The notes beneath the pieces are model-generated. The model was not told the DNA's origin. It saw nothing but the letters and a program-made list of their open reading frames with translations, and did no database searches. Below are positions 18,150-27,402 of a stretch of DNA of 64,000 bases, one piece after another (position 1 is the stretch's first letter; each line of letters begins with the position of its first letter). The position numbers and the translations under genes are program-made. The stretch comes from Pseudoduganella umbonata (lineage in GTDB: Bacteria; Pseudomonadota; Gammaproteobacteria; Burkholderiales; Burkholderiaceae_D). The stretch lies in contig NZ_JACHXS010000002.1 in NCBI RefSeq assembly GCF_014192225.1, positions 372,001 to 436,000 of the forward strand, read 5' to 3'.

Positions 18150-18908
18150 TCAGGCATGCGCGCCGGTCGCGACGCTGCCGGCGAACTGGTAACGGTGGCC
18201 GGGATGCCACATGGTGACGAGCGACGCCACCTTGCCCCCCGAGCGCGTGCGCCGGCGCAGCACCAGGCAGGGCTGGCGCGCCTCCATCGACAGCATGTCG
18301 GCAATGTCGCGTGGCGCCGCCAGCGCCTCCAGGCTGTACGTGGCGGCCTGCAGCGGGGCCGTCGCCAGCAGGTATTCGCTGGGCGTCACACGGGTGAAAT
18401 CCTGCAGCAGGTAATCGGGCGCTACCTGCGGGTTGACCCAGCGGTCTTCCACCTGGATCGGCACGCCGTTCTCGTAATGGACGATGATCGAATGAAACAG
18501 GATGTGGCCGGCGGCCAGTTCGAACCCCTTGGCCAGCAATTCGTGGGCGGGTCCCTGGTCGAGCCGCTGCAGCGTGCTGCGGTGCGTGTGGCCGCGCGCG
18601 CGGATCTCGTCCGCGATGCTCCTGATTTCCAGCAGCGTGGCCTGGACCTTCTGCGGCGCCACGTAGGTGCCCGAGCCCTGCCGGCGCGTCAGGATGGACT
18701 CGGCCGTCAGCTCGCGCACGGCGCGGTTGACGGTCATCCGCGAGACGCCGAACTGCTTGACGAGCGCCTGCTCGGACGGGATCACGTCGCCTTCCTTCCA
18801 GTGCCCTGCGGCGATCTGCGCCATCAGGAAATCCTTGATCCGCTGGAAAATGGGCGTGTCCGCTGCATCGTGCCGTGCTTCCAAGTTCCCGCTCCTTCGC
18901 TGCCCCAT
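18150..18908 (-). CDS. hutC: Histidine utilization repressor HutC (GntR family)
   Basis: A 252-residue GntR/HutC-subfamily repressor. The winged HTH covers about residues 18-85 (IPSEQALVKQFGVSRMTVNRAVREL, ...RRQGSGTYV) and the UTRA effector domain follows (RWVNPQVAPDYLLQDFTRVTPSEYLL). The UTRA stretch is characteristic of HutC, which binds urocanate and releases the hut promoter. It lies about 5 kb from the hut operon, separated by ada, an oxygenase, an AKR/LysR pair and an IS element. Its likely operator TTGTATAGACAA is at 24004. The gene is divergent from ada with 113 bp between starts. Confidence 0.88.
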   Translation of the reverse strand: MGQRRSGNLEARHDAADTPIFQRIKDFLMAQIAAGHWKEGDVIPSEQALVKQFGVSRMTVNRAVRELTAESILTRRQGSGTYVAPQKVQATLLEIRSIADEIRARGHTHRSTLQRLDQGPAHELLAKGFELAAGHILFHSIIVHYENGVPIQVEDRWVNPQVAPDYLLQDFTRVTPSEYLLATAPLQAATYSLEALAAPRDIADMLSMEARQPCLVLRRRTRSGGKVASLVTMWHPGHRYQFAGSVATGAHA

Positions 18909-19021
18909 GGTCGCGGCATTCTAGGGCCTTAATGAATTCAAAAGCAAGGGCCGGGGTGTTGGCCCGCCCGCCGCTGCCTATCATGGCGGCATACGCATAC
19001 AATACATGCCAGGAGCCTTTC

Positions 19022-20176
19022 ATGGACCACCCCACCTTCGATCCCGCCCCCGCCTCCGATAACGACGAGTTCAGTACCGACGAATTCGATACCGACGAAA
19101 TCCGCTGGGCCGCCGTGCAGCGCCGCGATCCGGCCGCCGACGGCCGGTTCGTCTATTCCGTGCGCACCACCGGCGTGTATTGCCGGCCGACGTGCGGTGC
19201 CCGGCCGGCGCTACGCGCGAACGTGTCATTCCACGCCGGCACGCGGGAGGCCGAACTGGCCGGCTTCCGGCCCTGCCTGCGCTGCAAGCCCGACGGGCCG
19301 CCGCTGGCCGAGCGCCATGCCGCCCTGGTGGCCGAGGCATGCCGGCTGATCGACGCGGCGGAAGAGGAACCCGACCTGGCCACGCTGGCCGCCGCCAGCG
19401 GCATCAGCCGCTTCCACCTGCACCGCGTGTTCAAGGCGCAGACGGGCATCACGCCGAAAGCATACGCCGCCGCGCGGCGCAAGGAACGCGTGCAGGAACA
19501 GCTGGCGGGCCCGGCGCAACAGCCGTCGGTCACGCAGGCGATCTATGCGGCCGGCTACAACTCCAGCGGCCGTTTCTATGCCACCGCGCGCGAATCGCTG
19601 GGCATGACGCCCACCGCGTTCCGCCGCGGCGGCAGCGGCGCCACGATCCGCTTCGCCATCGCCCAGTGTTCGCTGGGCGCCATCCTCGTCGCCAGCACCG
19701 GCGTCGGTATCTGCGCAATCCTGATGGGCGACGATCCGGAGGCACTGGCCCGCGACCTGCAGGACCGCTTCCCGAATGCCGAACTGATGGGCGCCGAACC
19801 CGACTACGAAGCCGTGGTGGCGCAGGTGATCGGCCTGGTCGAGGCGCCGGAAACGGGCCTCGACCTGCCGCTGGACGTGCGCGGCACCGCATTCCAGCAG
19901 CGCGTGTGGCAGGCCTTGCGCACGATCCCGGCCGGCCGCAAGGTCAGCTATACGGAGCTGGCGGCCATGGTGGGCGCGCCGAAGAGCGTGCGTGCCGTCG
20001 CCGGTGCCTGTGCCGCCAATGCGCTTGCGGTGGCGATTCCCTGCCACCGCGTGGTGCGCAACGATGGCGCGCTGTCCGGCTACCGCTGGGGCGTCGAGCG
20101 CAAGCAGGCGTTGCTGGAGCGGGAGGACAGGAAGGAGCCGCTAGGGCAGGAACCTGCGCGCGAGGGCGCGAAGTGA
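19022..20176 (+). CDS. ada: Bifunctional Ada: methyl-responsive transcription activator / O6-methylguanine-DNA methyltransferase
   Basis: A 384-residue protein of full Ada architecture. The N-terminal zinc domain has four Cys (54, 58, 85, 88) in VYCRPTCGA and CLRCKP, where Cys54 is the phosphotriester methyl acceptor. An AraC-type HTH (SGISRFHLHRVFKAQTGITP) follows, and the C-terminal MGMT domain has active-site PCHR (Cys341). A longer in-frame start exists upstream, but the ATG at 19022 has AGGAG before it. An acidic N-terminal extension (SDNDEFSTDEFDTDE) is unusual. It overlaps the next gene by 4 bp, forming an alkylation-repair operon. Confidence 0.95.
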   Translation: MDHPTFDPAPASDNDEFSTDEFDTDEIRWAAVQRRDPAADGRFVYSVRTTGVYCRPTCGARPALRANVSFHAGTREAELAGFRPCLRCKPDGPPLAERHAALVAEACRLIDAAEEEPDLATLAAASGISRFHLHRVFKAQTGITPKAYAAARRKERVQEQLAGPAQQPSVTQAIYAAGYNSSGRFYATARESLGMTPTAFRRGGSGATIRFAIAQCSLGAILVASTGVGICAILMGDDPEALARDLQDRFPNAELMGAEPDYEAVVAQVIGLVEAPETGLDLPLDVRGTAFQQRVWQALRTIPAGRKVSYTELAAMVGAPKSVRAVAGACAANALAVAIPCHRVVRNDGALSGYRWGVERKQALLEREDRKEPLGQEPAREGAK

Positions 20177-20859
20177 ACGTCGACTGGCAACGCGTCGAGG
20201 ACGAACTGAACGCCTTCGGCTGCGCGCGGATGCCGGGCCTGCTGGCGCCGGACGACTGCGCATCGCTGGCGGCCGCCTACGACGAAGCCAGCCTGTTCCG
20301 CAGCCGCATCGTGATGGCGCGGCATGGCTTCGGCCGCGGCGAGTACCAGTATTTCAGCTACCCGCTGCCGGATCCCGTGCAGGCGCTGCGCACGGCGCTG
20401 TACGGCCCGCTGGCGGCGATCGCGAACCGCTGGCATGCGGCGCTCGGCATCGACGAACGCTATCCGCCCCGCCACGCGGACTACCTGGCACGCTGCCATG
20501 CCGCCGGGCAGGTCCGCCCCACGCCGCTGCTGCTGCGCTATGGCGAAGGCGACTACAACTGCCTGCACCAGGACCTGTATGGCGAACACGTCTTCCCGCT
20601 GCAGGCCGCCTTCCTGCTGTCGCGGCCCGGCATCGACTTCACCGGCGGCGAATTCGTGCTGACCGAGCAGCGGCCGCGCATGCAGTCGCGCGCCGAGGTG
20701 GTGCCGCTGGAGCAGGGCGACGGCGTGATCTTCCCGGTGCACCACCGCCCCGTGAACGGCACGCGCGGCGTGTACCGCGTCACCATGCGGCACGGTGTGT
20801 CGCGCCTGCGCAGCGGGCAGCGGCATACGCTGGGGATCATCTTCCACGACGCGGCCTGA
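20173..20859 (+). CDS. 2OG-Fe(II) oxygenase, Ada-associated (PF09859-type)
   Basis: A 228-residue protein with an iron-binding HQD (His132, Asp134; NCLHQDLYGEH), a distal His207 (MRHGVS) and a C-terminal 2OG-binding region near RLRSGQRH. This is the family described as oxygenases of damaged DNA repair that travel with ada, distinct in sequence from AlkB. The GTG start at 20173 overlaps the ada stop (GTGA), so translation is coupled. It probably repairs or processes alkylated DNA under Ada control; this is family-based inference. Confidence 0.85.
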   Translation: MNVDWQRVEDELNAFGCARMPGLLAPDDCASLAAAYDEASLFRSRIVMARHGFGRGEYQYFSYPLPDPVQALRTALYGPLAAIANRWHAALGIDERYPPRHADYLARCHAAGQVRPTPLLLRYGEGDYNCLHQDLYGEHVFPLQAAFLLSRPGIDFTGGEFVLTEQRPRMQSRAEVVPLEQGDGVIFPVHHRPVNGTRGVYRVTMRHGVSRLRSGQRHTLGIIFHDAA

Positions 20860-20872
20860 GCGCGCCGCGCGC

Positions 20873-21742
20873 TCAGGACATCGCCGCGATCCGGTCCAGC
20901 TCCGCCACCGCATCGGCCGGCAGCACCAGCGCCGCGGCGGCGAGATTCTGCCGCAGGTGCGTGACCGACGAGGTGCCGGGAATCACCAGGATGTTCGGCG
21001 ACCGTTGCAGCAGCCACGCGATCGCCACCGCCATCGGCGTGGTATCGAGCCGCGCCGCCACGGCCGACAGCGTGTCCGACTGCAGCGGCGAAAAGCCGCC
21101 CAGCGGGAAGAACGGCACGTAGGCGATGCCTTCGGCGGCCAGCGCGTCGATCAGCGCATCGTCGCCGCGGTGGACCAGGTTGTACTGGTTCTGCACGCAC
21201 GCGATCGGCACCATGCGGCGTGCTTCCTGCACCTGCGCCGCCGTCACGTTAGAGAGGCCGATGTGGCGCACCAGGCCCTGCTCGCGCAGGCCGGCCAGCA
21301 CGGCCAGCGGTGCTTCCAGCGAACCTTCCGCCGGGCCGTGCACATCGAACATGGCGCGCAGGTTGACGACATCGAGCGAGTCCAGCCCCAGGTTGCGCAG
21401 GTTGTCGTGCACCGCCGCCGTCAGTTCTTCCTTCGAGAACGCCGGCAGCCAGTTGCCCCCGGCGTCGCGCCGCGCGCCGATCTTCGTCACGATGCTCAGG
21501 TTGGCGGGGTAGGGATGCAGCGCTTCGCGGATCAGGCGGTTGGTGATGTGCGGCCCGTAGAAATCCGACGTGTCGATGTGATCGACGCCGCCCTCCACCG
21601 CGGCGCGCAGTACCGCGCGCGCGGCTTCCGGGTCCTTCGGCGGGCCGAATACGCCCGGTCCCGCCAGCTGCATGGCGCCGTAGCCAAGCCGGTTGACGGT
21701 GCGGTCGCCCAGTTGCCAGGTCGTGTGATGGGTAGTCGACAT
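20873..21742 (-). CDS. Aldo/keto reductase
   Basis: A 289-residue (alpha/beta)8-barrel NAD(P)H oxidoreductase. The catalytic tetrad is visible as Asp (HIDTSDFYG), Tyr of the same segment, Lys (VTKIG) and a His-region strand; the NADPH-binding IPGTSSVTHLRQN lies near the C-terminus. It resembles YajO/PdxI-type reductases. The ATG at 21742 is preceded by AAGGAG; a Met five codons upstream sits on that same ribosome-binding site and is less likely. It is divergent from a LysR gene at 21860, its probable regulator. Confidence 0.9.
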   Translation of the reverse strand: MSTTHHTTWQLGDRTVNRLGYGAMQLAGPGVFGPPKDPEAARAVLRAAVEGGVDHIDTSDFYGPHITNRLIREALHPYPANLSIVTKIGARRDAGGNWLPAFSKEELTAAVHDNLRNLGLDSLDVVNLRAMFDVHGPAEGSLEAPLAVLAGLREQGLVRHIGLSNVTAAQVQEARRMVPIACVQNQYNLVHRGDDALIDALAAEGIAYVPFFPLGGFSPLQSDTLSAVAARLDTTPMAVAIAWLLQRSPNILVIPGTSSVTHLRQNLAAAALVLPADAVAELDRIAAMS

Positions 21743-21859
21743 GCCGTTCTCCTTCATGAGTAGTAATGGACAAAGGATAAAAGCGCATCGGCTGCGCGAC
21801 AATCCAGTAAAGTGTGCATGGGTTGTGCGAAAAATCGAACAATGATGGGGGAGGCAGCG

Positions 21860-22756
21860 ATGAAAGTCGATCTTGGCGATCTGGACGCCTTCGTGGCGGT
21901 GGCGCGGGCCGGCGGGTTCCGCGATGCCGCGCGCGCCGCCGGCGTCAGCGCGTCCGGCATCAGCGAGGCGGTCCGGCGGCTGGAAGCGCGGCTCGGCGTG
22001 CGGCTGCTGAACCGCAGCACGCGCAGCGTGGTGCCCACCGAGGCGGGCCGCAGCCTGCTCGACCGGCTGGCCCCGGCGCTGAACGAGGTGCAAAGCGCGC
22101 TCGACGTGGTCAACGCCTTCCGCGACCGGCCCACCGGCACCTTGCGGCTGAATGTGCCGCTGGCCGCGTCGCGGCTGGTGCTGCCGTCGCTCGTGCCGCG
22201 CTTCCTCGCCGCGTATCCGGACATCGTGCTCGATGTCGCTGTCGAGGACAGCTTCGTCGACATGCTGGCCGCCGGCTTCGATGCCGGCATCCGCTATGAA
22301 GAACGGCTCGAGCAGGACATGATCGCCGTGCCCATCGGGCCGCGCGTGCAGCGTTTCGCCGCCGCCGCGTCCCCGGCGTATCTCGACCGTGCGGGGCGGC
22401 CCGCGCATCCGCGCGAACTGCTGCGGCATGCCTGCCTGGCCGGTTACTTTGCCGGTGGCACCGCCATGCCCTGGGAATTCACGCGCGACGGAGAAACCGT
22501 GCGGGTCGACCCGCAGGGACCGCTGCGGGTGCGGCTGGGTGCCGGAGCCGACCTCGCGGTGAACGCGGCGGTGGCCGGCGCCGGCATCGTCTACCTGTTC
22601 GAGGACTGGCTGCGGCCGTATATCGCGCGTGGCGAACTCGAGCCCGTGCTTGCGCCCTGGTGGCTCAGTTTTTCCGGTCCTTTCCTGTATTACCCGGGCC
22701 GCCGCCTGGTGCCCGCGCCGCTGCGGGCGTTCATCGATTTCATCCGCGGGGCATGA
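21860..22756 (+). CDS. LysR family transcriptional regulator
   Basis: A 298-residue LysR protein: N-terminal HTH (GGFRDAARAAGVSASGISEAVRRLE) and an effector domain with the RLNVPLAASRLVLPSLVPRFL pattern of the PgrR/DmlR-like subgroup. The ATG at 21860 follows GGGGGAGG and gives the canonical N-terminus; upstream Met codons would add an unlikely tail. It shares a 117-bp intergenic region with the divergent aldo/keto reductase. An IS element inserted 15 bp after its stop codon. Confidence 0.9.
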   Translation: MKVDLGDLDAFVAVARAGGFRDAARAAGVSASGISEAVRRLEARLGVRLLNRSTRSVVPTEAGRSLLDRLAPALNEVQSALDVVNAFRDRPTGTLRLNVPLAASRLVLPSLVPRFLAAYPDIVLDVAVEDSFVDMLAAGFDAGIRYEERLEQDMIAVPIGPRVQRFAAAASPAYLDRAGRPAHPRELLRHACLAGYFAGGTAMPWEFTRDGETVRVDPQGPLRVRLGAGADLAVNAAVAGAGIVYLFEDWLRPYIARGELEPVLAPWWLSFSGPFLYYPGRRLVPAPLRAFIDFIRGA

Positions 22757-22817
22757 CGACGCCATGGCAAAGGCGCTGTTCGCGTTGGCTCGACAGTTCC
22801 TGTCGGTACGGAACTTT

Positions 22818-23890
22818 TTACCCGTTCTGTTGTCCGTTCTTTTGTCTCAATGTGCCGGACTCATCCGCTAAATTTTTCACAGCAACGCCGAGCCACTGCC
22901 TTGGCGTTGGCAATACGGCCGCATCGAGCACCCGTTGCCAGCCTGCGTAGTTGGCCAGGTAGCGGCTCGCGACACCATTGAAGCGCCGCAGCCAGGTCTT
23001 GAAGCGGCTGTGCCATCCGTTCACGTTCTGGATATGGATCGCGCCGCGCGCCCGGATGCCCGCCTTCACGTTCACGGTTTCGTGCGTGATCCCTGCGCGC
23101 TGCGCGAAGGCCCGGTACGACCTGGCGGCATCGGTGACGAGTAACACGTCCGGCGCCAGCACCGGTCGCAGGTGCTGCGCCAGCTGGCTGGCACTGACCG
23201 GGCCGCGGCCGGTGACGAAGTCGCAGGTTTGCCGATTGCGGTCGCGGGCGACAAGGATGCAGTCGAACTGCTTGCTGATGCCGCGCCGGCTGGCTTTACC
23301 GCCGCGCTTGCGGGGCGGGCGGTCCATGTGGCGCGAGCCCTTTTGCGATTCGAGATGATAAGGCGTAGTAGGGGTTTCGGCGAGCACCACTCGCCGCCTA
23401 CGCAGCGGTGCTCGCATGCAAGCGAGCACTCCTCCTTCGTCATATCGACGACGCCCGATAACTGCGGCCGCGGTTCCCGGCGCACGCCGGCAATGAACCG
23501 GTGGCGCCACCGGAAGCTGGTGGACCTGGCGACCGCGACCCGCTCCGCCGCGGCGCGCACGGTGGTCGAGTCGATCAGGCATTGCAGGTATGGCAGCCAT
23601 TTGTCGCGCAGCCGCAGGCGGGCCAGCGGCGTGCCGGTCAGGGCGTTGAAGCTGCGCCGGCACACCACGCAGCGATAACGTTGCAAACCATTGGCATGGC
23701 CGCAGCGGTGGCACCGTGGATTGCCGCACACCGGACATGCAGGTCTGCCGGCGGCTTCCTCGATCAGGCGCAGGCACTGGCCCGGTTGCACGAAAGTGGC
23801 GAGCGCGCCTTGCAGCAAGGCGATCTCATCCTCGGAAAGCTGGAGTTTCGCAAGCGCCGCGATGACGGCGCCGAGCTCTGCTGCACCCAT
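22818..23890 (-). pseudogene. IS1595 family transposase, disrupted by frameshift and small insertion
   Basis: The N-terminal part starts MGAAELGAVIAAL and carries a zinc ribbon (CPVCGNPRCHRCG, YRCVVCRRSF). It runs through SGVVDM, where the first catalytic Asp-Glu of the ISXO2-like DDE domain should follow. The frame is then lost and the rest of the domain (LESQKGSRHMDRPPRKRGG, DCILVARDR, LLVTDAARSYRAFA, NVNGWHSRFKTWL) continues in another frame to 22818. A hairpin-rich insert of roughly 75 bp sits at the break. An active transposase from this copy is unlikely without recoding. Confidence 0.85.
23364..23438. repeat. Double-hairpin REP-like insert within the transposase
   Basis: Two adjacent stem-loops: GGCGAG-CACCA-CTCGCC (23379-23395) and GTGCTCGC-ATGCAA-GCGAGCAC (23408-23429). 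They lie exactly where the transposase sequence loses similarity between VVDM and LESQKG. The pair of hairpins resembles a REP/BIME-type element. The edges are approximate. Confidence 0.55.
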
Positions 23891-23993
23891 ACGGCCTCCT
23901 GATATACATGAAGTATCTCAACAGGAGATCAGACAGCAGTTCCGGGGAGAAGTTCCCTCAGCTAAAGCGAACAGCGCCATGGCAAAAAACCAT

Positions 23994-24023
23994 TTGACTG
24001 AACTTGTATAGACAACCTATGCT
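23994..24023 (+). promoter_or_regulatory. hut operon promoter with HutC-type operator
   Basis: A -35 TTGACT (23994-23999) and -10 TATGCT (24018-24023) are spaced by 18 bp. Between them lies the near-palindrome TTGTATAGACAA (24004-24015), matching the known TGTATA-type HutC operator. Repressor bound there would exclude RNA polymerase. hutU begins 36 bp after the -10 with an AGGAG ribosome-binding site. The promoter lies outside the IS element. Confidence 0.7.
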
Positions 24024-24059
24024 GTAACGATCCGCCACCACCCGCCATCAGGAGACGCC

Positions 24060-25748
24060 ATGAGCGACCCGCGCTTCGATCCCACCCGCGATATCCGCGC
24101 CCCGCGCGGTCCCGACAGGACGTGCAAGACCTGGGGCGCCGAAGCGGCGTACCGGATGATCCAGAACAACCTGGACAAGGAAGTGGCCGAGAACCCGCAG
24201 GCGCTGGTCGTCTACGGCGGCATCGGCCGCGCCGCCCGCGACTGGGCGTGTTTCGATGCGATCCTGGCCGCCCTGGAAGCGCTGGGCGAAGAGGAAACGC
24301 TGCTGATCCAGTCCGGCAAGCCGGTCGGCGTGTTCCGCACCCATGCGGATGCGCCGCGCGTGCTGATCGCCAATTCGAACCTGGTGCCGAAGTGGGCGAA
24401 CTGGGAACACTTCAACGAGCTCGATCGCAAGGGCCTGTTCATGTATGGCCAGATGACGGCCGGCAGCTGGATCTACATCGGCACGCAGGGCATCGTGCAG
24501 GGCACGTACGAAACGTTCGCGGAAGCGGGCCGCCAGCATTTCGGCGGCGACCTGAAGGGCCGCTGGATCCTCACCGCCGGCCTGGGCGGCATGGGCGGCG
24601 CGCAGCCGCTGGCGGCCACCATGGCCGGCGCCGTCTCGCTGACCGTCGAGTGCCAGCAGGCCAGCATCGATTTCCGCCTGCGCACGCGCTACCTCGACAA
24701 ACAGGCTGCTTCCATCGACGAAGCACTGGAGATGGTGCGCCGGCACAAGGACAACGGCGAGGCCGTCTCGATCGGCCTGCTCGGCAATGCCGCCGACGTG
24801 CTGCCGGAGCTGGTGCGGCGCGCCAGGGAGGGCGGCCTGGTGCCGGACCTGGTCACCGACCAGACCTCCGCGCACGACCTGATCAACGGCTACCTGCCGC
24901 AGGGCTGGAGCGTGGCCGACTGGCAGGCCGCCCGTGCCGAGCCGGCCAAACACGCCGCGCTGCAAGCGGCGGCCGCCGCATCGTGCGCCGTGCACGTGGC
25001 GGCGATGCTCGATTTCCAGGCACTGGGCGCGCAGGTGGTCGACTACGGCAACAACATCCGGCAGGTCGCATTCGACGCCGGCGTGGAAAATGCATTCGGC
25101 TTCCCCGGCTTCGTGCCGGCCTACATCCGGCCGCAGTTCTGCGAGGGGCGCGGACCGTTCCGCTGGGTGGCGCTGTCGGGCGACCCGGAAGACATCTACA
25201 AGACCGATGCGAAGATCAAGGAACTGTTCCCGCACCACGCCAACGTGCACCGCTGGCTGGACATGGCGCGCGACCGCATCGCCTTCCAGGGCCTGCCGGC
25301 GCGGATCTGCTGGCTGGGCCTCGGCGAGCGCCACCTCGCCGGCCTGGCCTTCAACGAAATGGTGAAGAACGGCGAGCTGAAGGCGCCCATCGTGATCGGC
25401 CGCGACCACCTCGATACCGGTTCCGTCGCCAGCCCGAACCGCGAAACGGAAAGCATGAAGGACGGCAGCGATGCCGTGTCCGACTGGCCGCTGCTGAACG
25501 CGCTGCTGAATACGGCGGGCGGCGCCACGTGGGTGTCGCTGCACCACGGCGGCGGCGTGGGCATGGGATACTCGCAGCATGCCGGCGTCGTCATCGTTGC
25601 CGACGGCACCGACGCCGCCGCGGCCCGGCTGGCGCGTGTGCTCGTCAACGACAGCGGTTCCGGCGTGATGCGCCATGCCGATGCCGGCTACGACTCCGCA
25701 ATCGCCTGCGCGCAACGCAATGGCCTCAACCTGCCCATGGTGAAGTAA
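24060..25748 (+). CDS. hutU: Urocanate hydratase HutU
   Basis: A 562-residue urocanase, the second enzyme of histidine breakdown, converting urocanate to imidazolone propionate with tightly bound NAD+. It has the expected length and the family blocks [19 protein letters not shown], the NAD-binding [26 protein letters not shown] and [15 protein letters not shown]. It is the first gene of the operon, just after the HutC-type operator. hutH begins at the base after its stop codon. Confidence 0.98.
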   Translation: MSDPRFDPTRDIRAPRGPDRTCKTWGAEAAYRMIQNNLDKEVAENPQALVVYGGIGRAARDWACFDAILAALEALGEEETLLIQSGKPVGVFRTHADAPRVLIANSNLVPKWANWEHFNELDRKGLFMYGQMTAGSWIYIGTQGIVQGTYETFAEAGRQHFGGDLKGRWILTAGLGGMGGAQPLAATMAGAVSLTVECQQASIDFRLRTRYLDKQAASIDEALEMVRRHKDNGEAVSIGLLGNAADVLPELVRRAREGGLVPDLVTDQTSAHDLINGYLPQGWSVADWQAARAEPAKHAALQAAAAASCAVHVAAMLDFQALGAQVVDYGNNIRQVAFDAGVENAFGFPGFVPAYIRPQFCEGRGPFRWVALSGDPEDIYKTDAKIKELFPHHANVHRWLDMARDRIAFQGLPARICWLGLGERHLAGLAFNEMVKNGELKAPIVIGRDHLDTGSVASPNRETESMKDGSDAVSDWPLLNALLNTAGGATWVSLHHGGGVGMGYSQHAGVVIVADGTDAAAARLARVLVNDSGSGVMRHADAGYDSAIACAQRNGLNLPMVK

Positions 25749-27299
25749 ATGACGCTGACCCTGAATCCCGGCAAGCTGACGCTGGCCGACCTGCGCGCCG
25801 CCTGGACGGCGCATGGCCCCATCGCACTGGCGTGCGAAGCCTACGCGCAGATCGACGCCGCCGCCCGGGCGGTCCAGGCCATCGTGCGAAAAGGCGACGC
25901 CGCCTACGGCATCAACACGGGCTTCGGCCTGCTGGCGAAGACCCGCATCCCGGACGACCAGCTGGAGCAGCTGCAGCGCAACCTGATCCTGTCGCACTCG
26001 GTGGGCACCGGCGAGCTGATGCCCGACCACGTGGTGCGCCTGCTGATGCTGACGAAGATCGGCAGCCTGGCGCGCGGCTATTCCGGCATCCGCGCCGCCG
26101 TCATCGATACCCTGATTGCCCTGTACAACGCGGGCATCGTGCCGGCCATCCCCGTCAAGGGGTCGGTCGGCGCCTCCGGCGACCTGGCGCCGCTGGCGCA
26201 CATGACGCTGGCGCTGCTGGGCGTGGGCCCGGTGCGCGTGAAGGGCGAACTGATGCAGGCCAGCGAAGCGCTCGCCGCGGCCGGCATCGCGCCCGTGACC
26301 CTGGCGCCGAAGGAAGGGCTGGCGCTGATCAACGGCACCCAGGCCTCCACCGCGCTGGCCCTGCACGGCCTGTTCATGGCCGAGCGGCTGCTGGAAGCGG
26401 GCATCGTCACCGGGTCGCTGTCGCTCGATGCCGCCAAGGGCAGCGATGCGCCGTTCGACGCCCGCGTACATGAAGTACGCGGCCAGCCCGGCCAGATCGC
26501 CGCCGCGGCGATCTACCGCCAACTGGTGGCCGGCAGCGCGATCCGCGCCTCGCACCTGCTGGGCGACGAACGCGTGCAGGACCCGTACTGCCTGCGCTGC
26601 CAGCCGCAGGTGATGGGCGCCTGCATGGACCTGATCGCCAACGCCACCCGCACCCTGCTGATCGAAGCGAACGCCGTCACCGACAATCCGCTGCTGTTCC
26701 TGGGCAGCGGCGATGCGGCCGGCGACGTCGCCATCGTCTCGGGCGGCAACTTCCATGCCGAGCCGGTGGCCTTCGCGGCCGATACGCTGGCGCTGGCCAT
26801 CGCGGAAATCGGCAGCATCGCCGAGCGCCGCATCGCGCTGCTGATCGATGCCACGCTGTCCGGCCTGCCGCCTTTCCTGGTGCGCGAACCGGGTGTCAAC
26901 TCCGGCTTCATGATCGCGCACGTGACGGCCGCCGCGCTGGCCTCGGAAAACAAGTCGCTGGCGCACCCGGCCAGCGTGGACAGCCTGCCCACCTCCGCCA
27001 ACCAGGAAGACCACGTGAGCATGGCCACGTTCGCGGCGCGCCGGCTCGACGAGATGGCGCACAATACGGCGGCCATCGTCGGCATCGAGCTGCTGGCGGC
27101 CGCCCAGGGCATCGACTTCCACCGGCCGCTGACGACGTCGCCGCACCTGGAACACGTTCACGCCCAGTTGCGGCGGCACGTACCGTTCTACGATGCCGAC
27201 CGTTACTTCGCACCCGATATCGAGGCGGCGAAACGGCTGGTGCTGGATGGCGCCCTGTCGGCCGACTGCCGCCCGCTGTTCACACCGCTTCACCCGTGA
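25749..27299 (+). CDS. hutH: Histidine ammonia-lyase HutH
   Basis: A 516-residue lyase catalysing deamination of histidine to urocanate. The MIO prosthetic group forms from Ala-Ser-Gly 142-144 in [15 protein letters not shown], and the family motifs [14 protein letters not shown] and [11 protein letters not shown] are present. It starts immediately after the hutU stop, so it is translationally linked. A pair of palindromic repeats follows within the operon before hutG. Confidence 0.98.
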   Translation: MTLTLNPGKLTLADLRAAWTAHGPIALACEAYAQIDAAARAVQAIVRKGDAAYGINTGFGLLAKTRIPDDQLEQLQRNLILSHSVGTGELMPDHVVRLLMLTKIGSLARGYSGIRAAVIDTLIALYNAGIVPAIPVKGSVGASGDLAPLAHMTLALLGVGPVRVKGELMQASEALAAAGIAPVTLAPKEGLALINGTQASTALALHGLFMAERLLEAGIVTGSLSLDAAKGSDAPFDARVHEVRGQPGQIAAAAIYRQLVAGSAIRASHLLGDERVQDPYCLRCQPQVMGACMDLIANATRTLLIEANAVTDNPLLFLGSGDAAGDVAIVSGGNFHAEPVAFAADTLALAIAEIGSIAERRIALLIDATLSGLPPFLVREPGVNSGFMIAHVTAAALASENKSLAHPASVDSLPTSANQEDHVSMATFAARRLDEMAHNTAAIVGIELLAAAQGIDFHRPLTTSPHLEHVHAQLRRHVPFYDADRYFAPDIEAAKRLVLDGALSADCRPLFTPLHP

Positions 27300-27307
27300 C
27301 ACCCAAA

Positions 27308-27371
27308 ACCGGTGACAGACACCGGTTTTTTTGCAACGAACATTGCCTGGAAATTGGAGCCTGTCACCGGT
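27308..27371. repeat. Two palindromic 45-bp-pitch repeat units inside the hut operon
   Basis: Unit 1 starts with ACCGGTGACAGACACCGGT followed by a T-run and GCAAC (27308 on). A second, degenerate core (ATTGGAGCCTGTCACCGGT) begins exactly 45 bp later at 27353. The first is a strong hairpin plus T7 on the plus strand, between hutH and hutG. It may attenuate transcription of the distal hut genes. Confidence 0.8.
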
Positions 27372-27402
27372 TTTGCACCGCTGCACACGCAAGGAGGCTG
27401 GA

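Larger units (their letters stand above)
22772..23978 (-). mobile_element. IS1595-type insertion sequence, 1207 bp
   Basis: The termini are inverted repeats starting GGCGCTGTTCGC on both ends and continuing imperfectly with GGAACTT and TGTTGTCC-like blocks. The element is flanked by a perfect 8-bp direct repeat ATGGCAAA at 22764-22771 and 23979-23986, the size expected for IS1595. The single reading region is a minus-strand transposase that is frameshifted. The right end lies 15 bp upstream of the -35 box of the hut promoter. The clean target duplication means little has changed at the borders since insertion. Confidence 0.88.

Noticed and set aside
13425..18932. An 1835-codon open frame on the plus strand opposite the hybrid kinase
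   Set aside because: It is an antisense shadow of a high-GC coding region. Its translation is low-complexity (Arg/Gln/His/Ala-rich) with no domain, while the opposite strand has full kinase motifs.
18990..19012. A second HutC site between hutC and ada (ATGTATTGTATG on the minus strand)
   Set aside because: It matches the operator core poorly (several mismatches), so I do not claim autoregulation from it.
24048..27392. A 1114-codon minus-strand frame opposite hutU and hutH
   Set aside because: It is a GC-bias shadow frame opposing two unmistakable hut enzymes, and it crosses the operon promoter boundary.
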